A stretch of DNA of 64,000 bases from Pseudohongiella nitratireducens (GTDB lineage: Bacteria > Pseudomonadota > Gammaproteobacteria > Pseudomonadales > Pseudohongiellaceae). Location: positions 53,640 through 117,639 of the forward strand of contig NZ_LWHM01000019.1 in NCBI RefSeq assembly GCF_001642735.1, given 5' to 3'. The position numbers and the translations under genes are program-made. Under the pieces are notes generated by a model. It was not told where the DNA came from, ran no database searches, and saw only the letters and a list, made by a program, of their open reading frames with translations. Shown piece by piece: positions 39,533 to 47,583 of the stretch (position 1 is its first letter; every line of letters starts with the position of its first letter).

Positions 39533-39961
39533 TTAGTGACGCTGAATCGCGACCACATCGCTGGCCTGCAGGCCTTTATCTCCCTGGCTGACATCAAATT
39601 CAACCGGTTGCCCGTCCCGCAAGGAACGGTGACCTTCGCCACGGATGGCACGAAAATGTACAAAAACATCTTCGCCGTTATCTCTGGTGATAAAACCGAA
39701 GCCTTTGCTGGTGTTAAACCATTTGACCCGCCCTTGTTCCCGGTTATTGTCAGCGACTTTGCGGCGTGGTTTAGCTGGCTTGCGGGTGGGTTTATTTACT
39801 TTGGAGCGAGCCAGGGAAGCGTTGGCACTTAACAGACTGGCTACGAAAACAATAACAACTGACAGGATTAGTGAAACAGGTGTGGTTTGCTGGTTAAGGA
39901 AAAAAAACGGTGTACTTAATAAAGCTATAGCCAATGTTGGCGCAAAAGTGGTTCGAATCAT
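39533..39961 (-). CDS. membrane-anchored cold-shock domain protein
   Basis: 142 residues. An N-terminal hydrophobic pair (about 5-45) is followed by a basic linker ([16 protein letters not shown]) and a complete cold-shock domain with both RNP motifs, GFGFI and DVFVHF. Free CspA-type proteins lack the anchor, so this one would display a single-strand nucleic-acid binding domain at the inner membrane. The ATG at 39961 is used; an in-frame GTG lies 12 bases upstream and neither has a clear ribosome binding site. Confidence 0.82.
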   Translation of the reverse strand: MIRTTFAPTLAIALLSTPFFFLNQQTTPVSLILSVVIVFVASLLSANASLARSKVNKPTRKPAKPRRKVADNNREQGRVKWFNTSKGFGFITRDNGEDVFVHFRAIRGEGHRSLRDGQPVEFDVSQGDKGLQASDVVAIQRH

Positions 39962-40171
39962 GGAGGTACTCACACGTCTGGTTATCGCTCAGTGATTCGA
40001 GCGATTGTTCGTTATTTTGTTATAAGATAATGATTGTACCCACAACGCCGCTACTGTCAAACCGAATTCATTCATTTTCATTTGCATTCAGCCTGAATTC
40101 AGATTGTCCCGTCTATGCTGTCACTGTAAATCCTGAGAACAGGATGATAACCAGTGTTTCAGAGGTGCAAG

Positions 40172-40738
40172 ATGAACACAAAAAAAGCAGGTCAACGAAC
40201 AGCAGGGACAATGGTAAAGACATTTAAAATGGTCGCAGCAGCCACTGTAGCAGGCTTGGTTGCAACTTCTGTGCATGCGGAATCGCAATATGTTTACGCT
40301 GACGTAGTAGATGTTCGCCCTATATATCAGGCAGTGACGGTTTCCGTGCCACAGGAAACCTGTTGGCAAGAACAGGTCGCCATAAAATCATCACGACGCG
40401 AGAGTAAAACACCGGTGCTGGTAAGTACGATTGTTGGTGGTGCGATTGGTAACGCGCTGGGCAGCAACAAGTCCAGCCAACGCGTGGGTGCGGTAGTTGG
40501 TGCCGTGTTGGGGCATTCAGTTGGCCGTGATATAGTAGCTTCGAATCGTCGTCATGAGCCTGCTCGCTACGAAATGGTAGAGCACTGCGAAGTCTCGGAA
40601 GTTTACCGGGATGAAGAGCGCATGGTTGGCTACCAGGTTAAATATGAATACGCGGGTGAAATTTACGCGATTCAGACTGAGAATGACCCTGGTGACCAGA
40701 TTCGATTAAGAATTGATATTACCCCCACTGTATATTGA
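40172..40738 (+). CDS. glycine-zipper 2TM domain protein
   Basis: 188 residues. Signal peptide (VKTFKMVAAATVAGLVATSVHA) then a glycine-zipper segment (VSTIVGGAIGNALGSNKSSQ, VGAVVGAVLGHSVG) of the kind seen in envelope proteins that insert into membranes. The C-terminal half has paired Tyr/Glu strands. AGAGGTG before the ATG at 40172 supports that start. No known specific role; its neighbour is a PepSY/two-component set. Confidence 0.83.
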   Translation: MNTKKAGQRTAGTMVKTFKMVAAATVAGLVATSVHAESQYVYADVVDVRPIYQAVTVSVPQETCWQEQVAIKSSRRESKTPVLVSTIVGGAIGNALGSNKSSQRVGAVVGAVLGHSVGRDIVASNRRHEPARYEMVEHCEVSEVYRDEERMVGYQVKYEYAGEIYAIQTENDPGDQIRLRIDITPTVY

Positions 40739-40812
40739 GTAGCGTCCTGGCGGCCGTTGCCAATCCAGTCCGGGTTGACGTACTAACGGTATTTAATAAA
40801 GGCGGTCCAGGC

Positions 40813-41163
40813 ATGTTTCACTCTCTAACTCAGCGACGGGCCATACAGGTATCTGCTCGTGTGGCTCGCCGATCGGTATTCTCGGTGTGCTGGCTGCTAG
40901 TTGCCTGTTTCACTTTGCCGAGCCAATCGGCCGAGGTCGTGGCCCAGTCCTCTGGTCAGGGCGAGACAGCGCAGGAAGTCATAGGGCCGGTCAATGAGCG
41001 TCAGGCATTACAGATTGCCAGGGCGAGATTTGAAGGCAATGTTATCAGTATTAATGAAGTTCGGCAGAATGGTCGTGTACGCTTTCGAATCCGTATGGAT
41101 AATGAGGGCAATATCTTTACTGTCTATATCGACAAGGCGACAGGTGTCGTTATTGAAGGTTAG
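40813..41163 (+). CDS. exported PepSY domain protein
   Basis: 116 residues from the ATG at 40813. A signal peptide (RSVFSVCWLLVACFTLPSQS) leads into one PepSY domain (about 50-116, ALQIARARFEGNVISINEV, RFRIRMDNEGNIFTVYIDK, ending ATGVVIEG). PepSY domains bind or inhibit periplasmic partners. Here the gene sits directly before the response regulator and histidine kinase genes, so it may modulate the sensor. Confidence 0.85.
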   Translation: MFHSLTQRRAIQVSARVARRSVFSVCWLLVACFTLPSQSAEVVAQSSGQGETAQEVIGPVNERQALQIARARFEGNVISINEVRQNGRVRFRIRMDNEGNIFTVYIDKATGVVIEG

Positions 41164-41195
41164 ACCGTTTCTAATCGCAAGTCAGGGAGTTTCGC

Positions 41196-41870
41196 ATGCG
41201 ACTGCTGGTCATTGAAGATGCCAGTCTGCTGCAACAGCAACTGCAAAGGACGCTGGAGGGAGCCGGTTATGTGGTGGATGTGGCTGGCGATGGCCGCACT
41301 GGTCTCTATCACGCGGTTGAGTATGATTACGACGCAGCTATTATTGACCTTGGGCTGCCGGAAATTGACGGTATTGAAGTCATCAGACAAATGCGTGAAA
41401 AAGGTCGGCACTATCCGGTTCTGATTCTCACCGCCCGTGGTGACTGGCAGGATAAGGTGGCTGGCCTGGATGCAGGTGCTGATGATTATGTGGTTAAACC
41501 CTTTCAGATGGAAGAAATTCTGGCCCGACTGAATGCCTTGGTCAGGCGGGCTGCCGGCTATGCCTCCCCGGTGTTAAGCAGCGGTCCGATTGCTCTGGAT
41601 AGTGCGGCAAAGCGTGTGACTTTACATGATGCGCCGGTCGATCTGACTGCCTTCGAGTACAAAACGCTTGAGTACCTGATGATGAACCGGGACAAAGTCA
41701 TCTCTAAAACCGAACTGACTGAACACCTCTATGCCCAGGACTACGATCGTGACAGTAATGTGCTGGAGGTGTTTGTTCGCCGTCTGCGTCAAAAGCTCGA
41801 TCCGGATCAATCATTAAAGCCAATTGAAACCATTCGTGGCCAGGGTTACCGGATTCGGGATCTGGGCTAA
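41196..41870 (+). CDS. OmpR-family response regulator
   Basis: 224 residues. Receiver domain (1-115) with the phosphorylation Asp in AAIIDLGLPEIDG and the conserved Lys in GADDYVVKPF, then a winged-helix DNA-binding domain (KTLEYLMMNRDKVISKTEL, VLEVFVRRLRQKL). Resembles PhoP/QseB. The kinase gene follows after two bases, so they are a cognate pair. Confidence 0.95.
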   Translation: MRLLVIEDASLLQQQLQRTLEGAGYVVDVAGDGRTGLYHAVEYDYDAAIIDLGLPEIDGIEVIRQMREKGRHYPVLILTARGDWQDKVAGLDAGADDYVVKPFQMEEILARLNALVRRAAGYASPVLSSGPIALDSAAKRVTLHDAPVDLTAFEYKTLEYLMMNRDKVISKTELTEHLYAQDYDRDSNVLEVFVRRLRQKLDPDQSLKPIETIRGQGYRIRDLG

Positions 41871-41872
41871 GG

Positions 41873-43327
41873 ATGAGGCAGCCTGCTGCATACTCCCTGC
41901 AATCCCGCTTACTGGCCTCAGTCGCTATTCTGCTGGCAAGTTTCCTGGGCTTAACCGGCCTGGTACTGGACCGTGCCTTTCGCACCAGTGTTGAGGCTGG
42001 CGTGTCGGAACAATTACGCGTACAAATCTACGTGATGCTGGCTGCGGTTGACGAGGCAGACGGTGACTTCTATTTCAGTGAGTCTCTGCAAGAGCCAAGG
42101 TTCAGCCAGATCGGTTCCGGACTGTATGGGTTTCTCAGTAGCCCGGACGATGGTGTGCTGCTAAAGACGCAATCAGCCCTGGATGTTGAACTTCCGCTGG
42201 AAATCCTGAACTTTGCACTGGAGCGCGGTGAAACACGCTTTGACCGTGTCCAGCTTTCTGCTGATACCCGGTACTTTCTAAGCACCTATTCCGTGACCTG
42301 GGAGAATCGTGAGGAGCCTGTTTTATTTACCGTGCTGGAAAGTCAGGACCTGTATTTGCTGGAAGTGAACAATTTTCGGCGTAGCCTCTGGTCCTGGCTG
42401 GGTGGTCTGGCTGTGTTGTTGCTGGTTCTGCAATTAACTGTTCTGCGCTGGGGGCTGTCGCCATTACGCACAATGTCGCGGGAACTGGCTGCCATCGAAA
42501 GTGGTGACAGCGATAGCTTGCAGGCCCGTTACCCCAGGGAACTGGAACAGGTTACCAGTAATTTAAACCTGTTAATCCAGACGGAAAGAAAACAGCAACA
42601 ACGATATCGCACAACACTGGGAGACCTGGCGCATAGCCTGAAAACACCGCTGGCCGTGATGCAGGGCGAGATTGATAATATTGGCGGCCTAAAACAGACT
42701 GACAGTCGCAATGCGAGCAGCCATCAAACTCTGCAAGAGCAGTTGGACCGAATGAATCAGCTGGTGAGCTACCAGTTGCAGCGCGCCGTTAAAAGCGAAG
42801 CTTCACCCAGCCTCAGTCGCCATGTCCCTGTTGCCACCCTGGTCGCTGGTCTTTGCCGGGCACTGGAAAAGGTCTATCGGGAGAAACCGGTTGTGATTTC
42901 TCAGCATATTGATCCGCAATTAATGTTCCAGGGCGACGAGCGCGACCTGATGGAAGTGATGGGTAATGTGCTGGATAACGCCTGTAAATACGGCAATGGC
43001 CAAGTGCGGGTCAGCTCAGTCACTGTTGCTGAAATGCTAAAGGCACTACCTCAGGAGAATACGCCTGACTTCTTTACAGGCAAGGCGGCTAACCAGGCTC
43101 TGTTGCTGATTGAAGATAATGGCGGCGGGGTGGATGACTCTCTCCAGCAACAGGTACTGGAGAGAGGGGTTCGTCTGGACACCTTAAAGCAAGGGCAGGG
43201 CATTGGCCTGGCAGTGGTCAACGATATCGTGCAAAGCTACGGTGGTCATGTTGCCATTATGCAGAGCACTTTATTCAGTGGCGCTGCCGTTGTCATTCTG
43301 CTGGAAAGCCTTCGCCAGCTCAGGTGA
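41873..43327 (+). CDS. PhoQ-like sensor histidine kinase
   Basis: 484 residues. Two membrane helices (about 15-35 and 165-190) flank a periplasmic sensor domain; then HAMP, the phosphoacceptor His in LAHSLKTPLAVMQGE, the N box NVLDNACKYG and G boxes IEDNGGGVD and GQGIGLAVV. Pairs with the upstream regulator. The end overlaps the convergent TauE/SafE gene by eight bases. Confidence 0.95.
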   Translation: MRQPAAYSLQSRLLASVAILLASFLGLTGLVLDRAFRTSVEAGVSEQLRVQIYVMLAAVDEADGDFYFSESLQEPRFSQIGSGLYGFLSSPDDGVLLKTQSALDVELPLEILNFALERGETRFDRVQLSADTRYFLSTYSVTWENREEPVLFTVLESQDLYLLEVNNFRRSLWSWLGGLAVLLLVLQLTVLRWGLSPLRTMSRELAAIESGDSDSLQARYPRELEQVTSNLNLLIQTERKQQQRYRTTLGDLAHSLKTPLAVMQGEIDNIGGLKQTDSRNASSHQTLQEQLDRMNQLVSYQLQRAVKSEASPSLSRHVPVATLVAGLCRALEKVYREKPVVISQHIDPQLMFQGDERDLMEVMGNVLDNACKYGNGQVRVSSVTVAEMLKALPQENTPDFFTGKAANQALLLIEDNGGGVDDSLQQQVLERGVRLDTLKQGQGIGLAVVNDIVQSYGGHVAIMQSTLFSGAAVVILLESLRQLR

Positions 43328-44078
43328 TAAACGCAGCAGCACAAGCGACCAATGTCATCGCGAAAAGAAACCATTTGATGGTGGACTGTTTTGCGTTAAT
43401 GGCAAACTTGACGCTGAGGTGACTGCCGATCATGGTGCCGACGGCTAATACCAGCCCGGGTATCCAGCGAACCTGACCAAAGCTGATGAAAATGACCAGC
43501 GCCACGGAAGTGAAAGCCAATGTGCATACCATTTTCAGTGCGTTGGCTCTGACCAGGTCATAACGCAGTCCGCCAGCCAGTGCTGCCAGCAGGATAAATC
43601 CCACACCAGCCTGCACGAAGCCGCCATAAATACCGGCCACAAACAGGCCCAGCCATGCCGAGCGCGATTCGGAAGGGGATTTCACCGGTGTACCAGCAGG
43701 TGGCGCAATAAAGTTGGGACGAATCAAAATCACCAGAGTCATGGTCAGAATCGTACCCAGCAGCAGAGGCTTCAGGGTTACATTAGGTAGCAGCGCGGCA
43801 GTGATGGCGCCAATAGCTCCGCCAATCAGTGTGGGTAACAGTATCGCCCAGACATTTCCGGTATCGAGTTTGCCGTGGTGGTGAAAGCCTCTGACCGCCA
43901 CCGCACCTTGTAATACGACACCAACCCGATTGGTCGCGTTTGCCACATCCGGTGGCAATCCAAGTACCATCAGCATGGGAAGTGTTAGATTGGAACCCCC
44001 GCCAGCCAGTGTGTTTATCCAGCCGGCAATGACGCCTAAGCCAGCCAGTACCAATAACAATAGCGGATCGTATTCCAT
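43320..44078 (-). CDS. TauE/SafE family permease
   Basis: 252-residue membrane protein with about eight helices and the family repeats GWINTLAGGGSNLTLPML and GIYGGFVQAGVGFILLAAL. TauE/SafE proteins export sulfite, sulfoacetate or related organic anions. No adjacent gene indicates the substrate. Confidence 0.9.
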   Translation of the reverse strand: MEYDPLLLLVLAGLGVIAGWINTLAGGGSNLTLPMLMVLGLPPDVANATNRVGVVLQGAVAVRGFHHHGKLDTGNVWAILLPTLIGGAIGAITAALLPNVTLKPLLLGTILTMTLVILIRPNFIAPPAGTPVKSPSESRSAWLGLFVAGIYGGFVQAGVGFILLAALAGGLRYDLVRANALKMVCTLAFTSVALVIFISFGQVRWIPGLVLAVGTMIGSHLSVKFAINAKQSTIKWFLFAMTLVACAAAFIT

Positions 44079-44240
44079 AAGATTCCCGGTGTTTTGCCAG
44101 AGCGCCTGGCGATTATAGGGAAATCAGCGCCAAGGTGCCAAAGTCTTGTCAATTCCTTTGTTTGATCGCCGATCATCCTGCAAAGCAGTAATCTGGCAGC
44201 TAGACTGCATAAGAGTGCTATACAGAAGGTTGTACGGATA

Positions 44241-44531
44241 ATGAACGCACTATCTAAACGGCGGGGTATGGTGCTGCTGGAAATGTTGCTGGTGCTGACC
44301 CTGGTTAGCAGTGGCTTGGTGGCAATGCTCAAGATCTATGCATATAACGAAATTGTCTGGCAGCGTTTGCTCAGTAACTATTGTGATTATTTACGGCAAA
44401 GTGAAGTCAGCGGGCGGCAAGCGCTGTCCGGGACTGGAGTGGTGAGTGATTGGAATGAAAACTGGCTGCAGGGCTGTCACTCGGTCAGGTTACCGCAGCA
44501 GAGCATACCAATGTGGTCTCACTCTGATTGA
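44241..44531 (+). CDS. PilV-like type IV minor prepilin
   Basis: 96 residues. Prepilin site RRG followed by MVLLEMLLVLTLVSSG: Gly at -1 and Glu at +5 are kept, then a hydrophobic helix. Short for a pilin; it fits the PilV-type accessory pilins. The next gene begins about 80 bases before its stop. Confidence 0.75.
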   Translation: MNALSKRRGMVLLEMLLVLTLVSSGLVAMLKIYAYNEIVWQRLLSNYCDYLRQSEVSGRQALSGTGVVSDWNENWLQGCHSVRLPQQSIPMWSHSD

Positions 44532-45216
44532 ATTATTGACGGCGCTGGCTTTGTCTGGTCTGGTTGCTTCGGCGTTGCTGGGCTCTGTGGGGTGGCTAAG
44601 CGATATCCACAATATGCAGAGTGAACGGATTACAGCCTGGGAGCGAGAACTGCTTGTTCGGCAAACCTGGCAACGTGCTTTTCGTCGGCTGCGTCTGGGG
44701 CTGCCGTGGGCAATATTTGAATGTGACACTGAACGCTCAGAACAGGCTGATGCCTTATTGGGTTTGCCACATATGTCCACTTTGTCAGTGGTGGGAGCTG
44801 GAGATGATGGCGCTCCGAGCCGGGCCGTGGCAGACAGTGATGTGATTTCGATTCGTCATTATGGCTGCGGTGGTTATTTCACTGAGCAATACTATGTGGG
44901 TCGTAATGCTCGTGGTGATGGCGAGGAATCTCGTGGGTTGTATTACCGGGAGCGATGGCAGGAGGAGCGTTGGAGTTACTCTCAGGAGGTTTTGCTGGGC
45001 CTGACTCGAATGCAGCTGCGACGTTGTGATCAGTCCTGTCTGCCTGGGCAGGAAGTGTCTGGGTTTCAATCAGTGCGGGGTGTTCGCATGGCATTTCACT
45101 GGCATGAGACATCGGCCCTGCCTTTTGCAGTTTCCTACCTTACATTACCGGTCAGTAATATGCGTGCGCTGCCTGGGCAGCCAGAAGATACATCAGAGCT
45201 TGGCGCTGACAACTGA
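44455..45216 (+). CDS. PilW-like type IV minor prepilin
   Basis: 253 residues from the ATG at 44455 (an upstream GTG at 44446 is also in frame). Prepilin motif CG then LTLIELLTALALSGLV with Glu at +5, after a rather long basic leader. The C-terminal region is large and Cys-containing (RRCDQSCLPGQ), as in PilW proteins. Overlaps the PilV-like gene by 77 bases. Confidence 0.75.
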   Translation: MKTGCRAVTRSGYRSRAYQCGLTLIELLTALALSGLVASALLGSVGWLSDIHNMQSERITAWERELLVRQTWQRAFRRLRLGLPWAIFECDTERSEQADALLGLPHMSTLSVVGAGDDGAPSRAVADSDVISIRHYGCGGYFTEQYYVGRNARGDGEESRGLYYRERWQEERWSYSQEVLLGLTRMQLRRCDQSCLPGQEVSGFQSVRGVRMAFHWHETSALPFAVSYLTLPVSNMRALPGQPEDTSELGADN

Positions 45217-45240
45217 TGTCTGTTTGGGTTAAGAGATAAC

Positions 45241-45714
45241 ATGCAGAAGTTAAAATCATTCCATTGTACTGCTGTCAGGCAGCAAGGCTGGTTGCTGCCA
45301 TTTTCTCTGCTTTATCTGGTCGTTGGTACGACATTAATGTTGTCAGAACTGGACCGGGTTGTACTGCTGTCACGTCTGTTCCAGCGTGTCATAGAACGTG
45401 AGCAGGTGCTTGTTGAGGTGACACAGGATCTGGCATGGATTCAGCAGAATGGCCTGACCGGTAGCGACTTTTATCCCGGCGCTAACGGGGTGGATCAAGG
45501 TGTTGCTCTCTGGGAGGTGATGTCACCTGCATCTGGGGTGATGGTGCAGGTGTCGGAAGCTGAAGCCGGAAGGTGTCAGTTTGATTCACAACTACAGGTC
45601 CAGACAGATATAGGCAGAGCGCAACGTCGCATTGACACCTGGTCGGTATATGGCTGTGTGTGGTTCCAGTCAGATGAGTCTGTGGTGTTTTACGTGCCCC
45701 AGACTTATTGGTGA
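45241..45714 (+). CDS. PilX-like minor pilin without Glu5
   Basis: 157 residues. QQG then WLLPFSLLYLVVGTTLMLS resembles a prepilin N-terminus, but the +5 position is Pro rather than Glu, as is tolerated in tip-located PilX/GspK-like pilins. Two cysteines later (GRCQFDSQ and YGCVWF) could form a disulfide. Role inferred from the neighbours; its end overlaps the convergent pseudopilin gene by ten bases. Confidence 0.65.
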   Translation: MQKLKSFHCTAVRQQGWLLPFSLLYLVVGTTLMLSELDRVVLLSRLFQRVIEREQVLVEVTQDLAWIQQNGLTGSDFYPGANGVDQGVALWEVMSPASGVMVQVSEAEAGRCQFDSQLQVQTDIGRAQRRIDTWSVYGCVWFQSDESVVFYVPQTYW

Positions 45715-46235
45715 CAGGTGATCGGGGTGCCGCTACTGGTTTCCCGAATGCCATCCTGGTCACTGTCAATAGCCAACCGTGTTCGACCTGCCGAGTTGAT
45801 GATAAGTTGCTGCGCTTTGGTTTTGTCGAGGTCGGCTGGGCAGTATGTGAAGCTGCCGTTTTGATAGCGCAGCATGCCTCGTTCATCAATAGTCAGGTAG
45901 TTTTGCCGGTTGAATCCTTGCCAGGTCAGTCTGCCATTAAACTGCCAGCGATGTTGAAAGATCACATCACCTTCAGCCAGGATGCTAAATCCAGTGTTCC
46001 AGTCGTCTGCACACCGGGCTGTCTGACCAGCTTCCAGCCCACAGAGCCTGACTGGCTTTCCCAGGAGAATCGCTTCGGACCTGGCCAGCCGAATGCCATC
46101 TGCCAGGCGCTGCAACTGCTGACGGGACGTCAGGCGTGAGGAATAATCGGCTTGCGGCAGGGAAAGCGCAGTCAGAGTTGTTATAATAGCCAGCACAATC
46201 AGCAACTCAATCAAGGTCCATCCGTGATTTTGCAT
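45705..46235 (-). CDS. GspH/FimT-type pseudopilin
   Basis: 176 residues from the ATG at 46235. A five-residue leader HG precedes WTLIELLIVLAIITTLTALS, with Glu at +5 and an unusual Trp at +1. The globular part follows the FimT/GspH pattern (LARSEAILLGKPVRLCGLE, TGFSILAEGDV) with a C-terminal Cys pair. Transcribed against the other three pilin genes. Confidence 0.85.
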   Translation of the reverse strand: MQNHGWTLIELLIVLAIITTLTALSLPQADYSSRLTSRQQLQRLADGIRLARSEAILLGKPVRLCGLEAGQTARCADDWNTGFSILAEGDVIFQHRWQFNGRLTWQGFNRQNYLTIDERGMLRYQNGSFTYCPADLDKTKAQQLIINSAGRTRLAIDSDQDGIRETSSGTPITCHQ

Positions 46236-46298
46236 GGGTAATACCATTCCTTCGGCATCGTTGATGTTCTTGTTGAGTTATTAGCAGATCCAGTAAGA

Positions 46299-47507
46299 GT
46301 GGGTGGGTTTTTGATAGATTTTCTTGTCTGTGGCGCCGGTATTTCCGGCTTGCTTGTTACACGCGAGCTTCTGGAACGCGGAGCCAGCGTTATGCTCATA
46401 GATCGCGGCAGTATTGGTAGCGAAGCTTCTTGGGCGGGCGGCGGGATTGTCTCTCCCCTGTACCCCTGGCGTTACAATGATGCGGTAACAGCGCTGGCGA
46501 CTCGTGCCCAGCATGCCTATCCAAAGCTGGTAGCACAGCTGCAATCTTCAACCGGAATTGATGCGCAACTCAATGTCACCGGGTTAATGATGCTGGAAGC
46601 GGATGACAGTGACAGAGCATTAGCCTGGGCAGAGCACAATGGTCATGAAATGGCCTCATGGTCACCGGAGGATATTTATGCACGGGAACCGGGATTGGCC
46701 GTCGGGTTTACCGAAGCGTTGTGGATGCCAAAGATCGCTAATGTGCGTAACCCCAGGTTATTAAAAGCACTGCAGCATTATGTTGCCAGCCATCCCAATG
46801 CATCTATTGCAGAGCATTGTGAATTACTTGGGCTGAACTGCACGCAAGGTCGGGCAGAATCTGCTGTACTCGGTCTGGGCGGCAGCAGCCGCAAGGTGGA
46901 AATGGGTCAGGTTATCATGACAACCGGGGCCTGGACCGGTAACCTGCTGCAGCAGTCACAGGCGGTGTTGCAGGTGGCTCCCGTGAAAGGTCAGATGCTG
47001 TTGTATCAATCGGAAAAACCATTATTAAAAGGTATGGTGCTTAATAAAGGACGATACCTGATCCCCAGAAATGATAACTTGATTCTGGCAGGCAGCACGC
47101 TGGAATTTGAAGGTTTCGATAAAGTGGCGACGGCATCTGCAGCTGAAGACCTGCATACTTCGGCAACGGCGATGTTACCGGCTTTGTCGACAACACCACG
47201 AATAGGGCATTGGGCAGGTCTGCGCCCCGGCAGCCCCAGAGGAGTGCCATACATTGGTTATCTGCCAGGTTTGCAGAATGTTGCCGTCAATGCCGGACAT
47301 TATCGCAACGGCCTGGTGCTCGCTCCGGCCTCTGCTGAATTGCTGGCGGACATTGTCATGAATGAAGTGCCTGGGCTTGATCCAGCACCGTATAGCCCAG
47401 TCATGCGTTTACATGACCGGGAGTCAGAACGTCACGGATTGGGGGCGCCGCAAATGGGTCCAAAGTGGCAGTCGCCAGCGATAGAGCTGAACATATCTGA
47501 TGCCTGA
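46299..47507 (+). CDS. thiO: glycine oxidase-like FAD-dependent oxidoreductase
   Basis: 402 residues of the DAO fold. The dinucleotide motif FLVCGAGISGLLVTRELLERG and SEASWAGGGIVSPLYPW, then GHYRNGLVLAPASAELLAD near the end, match ThiO/glycine oxidases, which make iminoglycine for thiazole synthesis or deaminate amino acids. No thi genes are adjacent, so the symbol is tentative. GTG at 46299 and TTG at 46311 (after GGTGGG) are both possible starts; the latter gives the more usual N-terminus. Confidence 0.8.
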   Translation: MGGFLIDFLVCGAGISGLLVTRELLERGASVMLIDRGSIGSEASWAGGGIVSPLYPWRYNDAVTALATRAQHAYPKLVAQLQSSTGIDAQLNVTGLMMLEADDSDRALAWAEHNGHEMASWSPEDIYAREPGLAVGFTEALWMPKIANVRNPRLLKALQHYVASHPNASIAEHCELLGLNCTQGRAESAVLGLGGSSRKVEMGQVIMTTGAWTGNLLQQSQAVLQVAPVKGQMLLYQSEKPLLKGMVLNKGRYLIPRNDNLILAGSTLEFEGFDKVATASAAEDLHTSATAMLPALSTTPRIGHWAGLRPGSPRGVPYIGYLPGLQNVAVNAGHYRNGLVLAPASAELLADIVMNEVPGLDPAPYSPVMRLHDRESERHGLGAPQMGPKWQSPAIELNISDA

Positions 47508-47583
47508 TACGAGAGTGGTGTCATTGGCAGGAATGATGAGAGGGTAAGGTAATAAATGAATTTAACTGGCAGGGAATCAGTAC

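Noticed and set aside
39949..39958. GGTTCGAATC, resembling the T-arm of a tRNA
   Set aside because: No acceptor or anticodon stem pairs around it, and it lies at the start of the cold-shock protein gene on the other strand.
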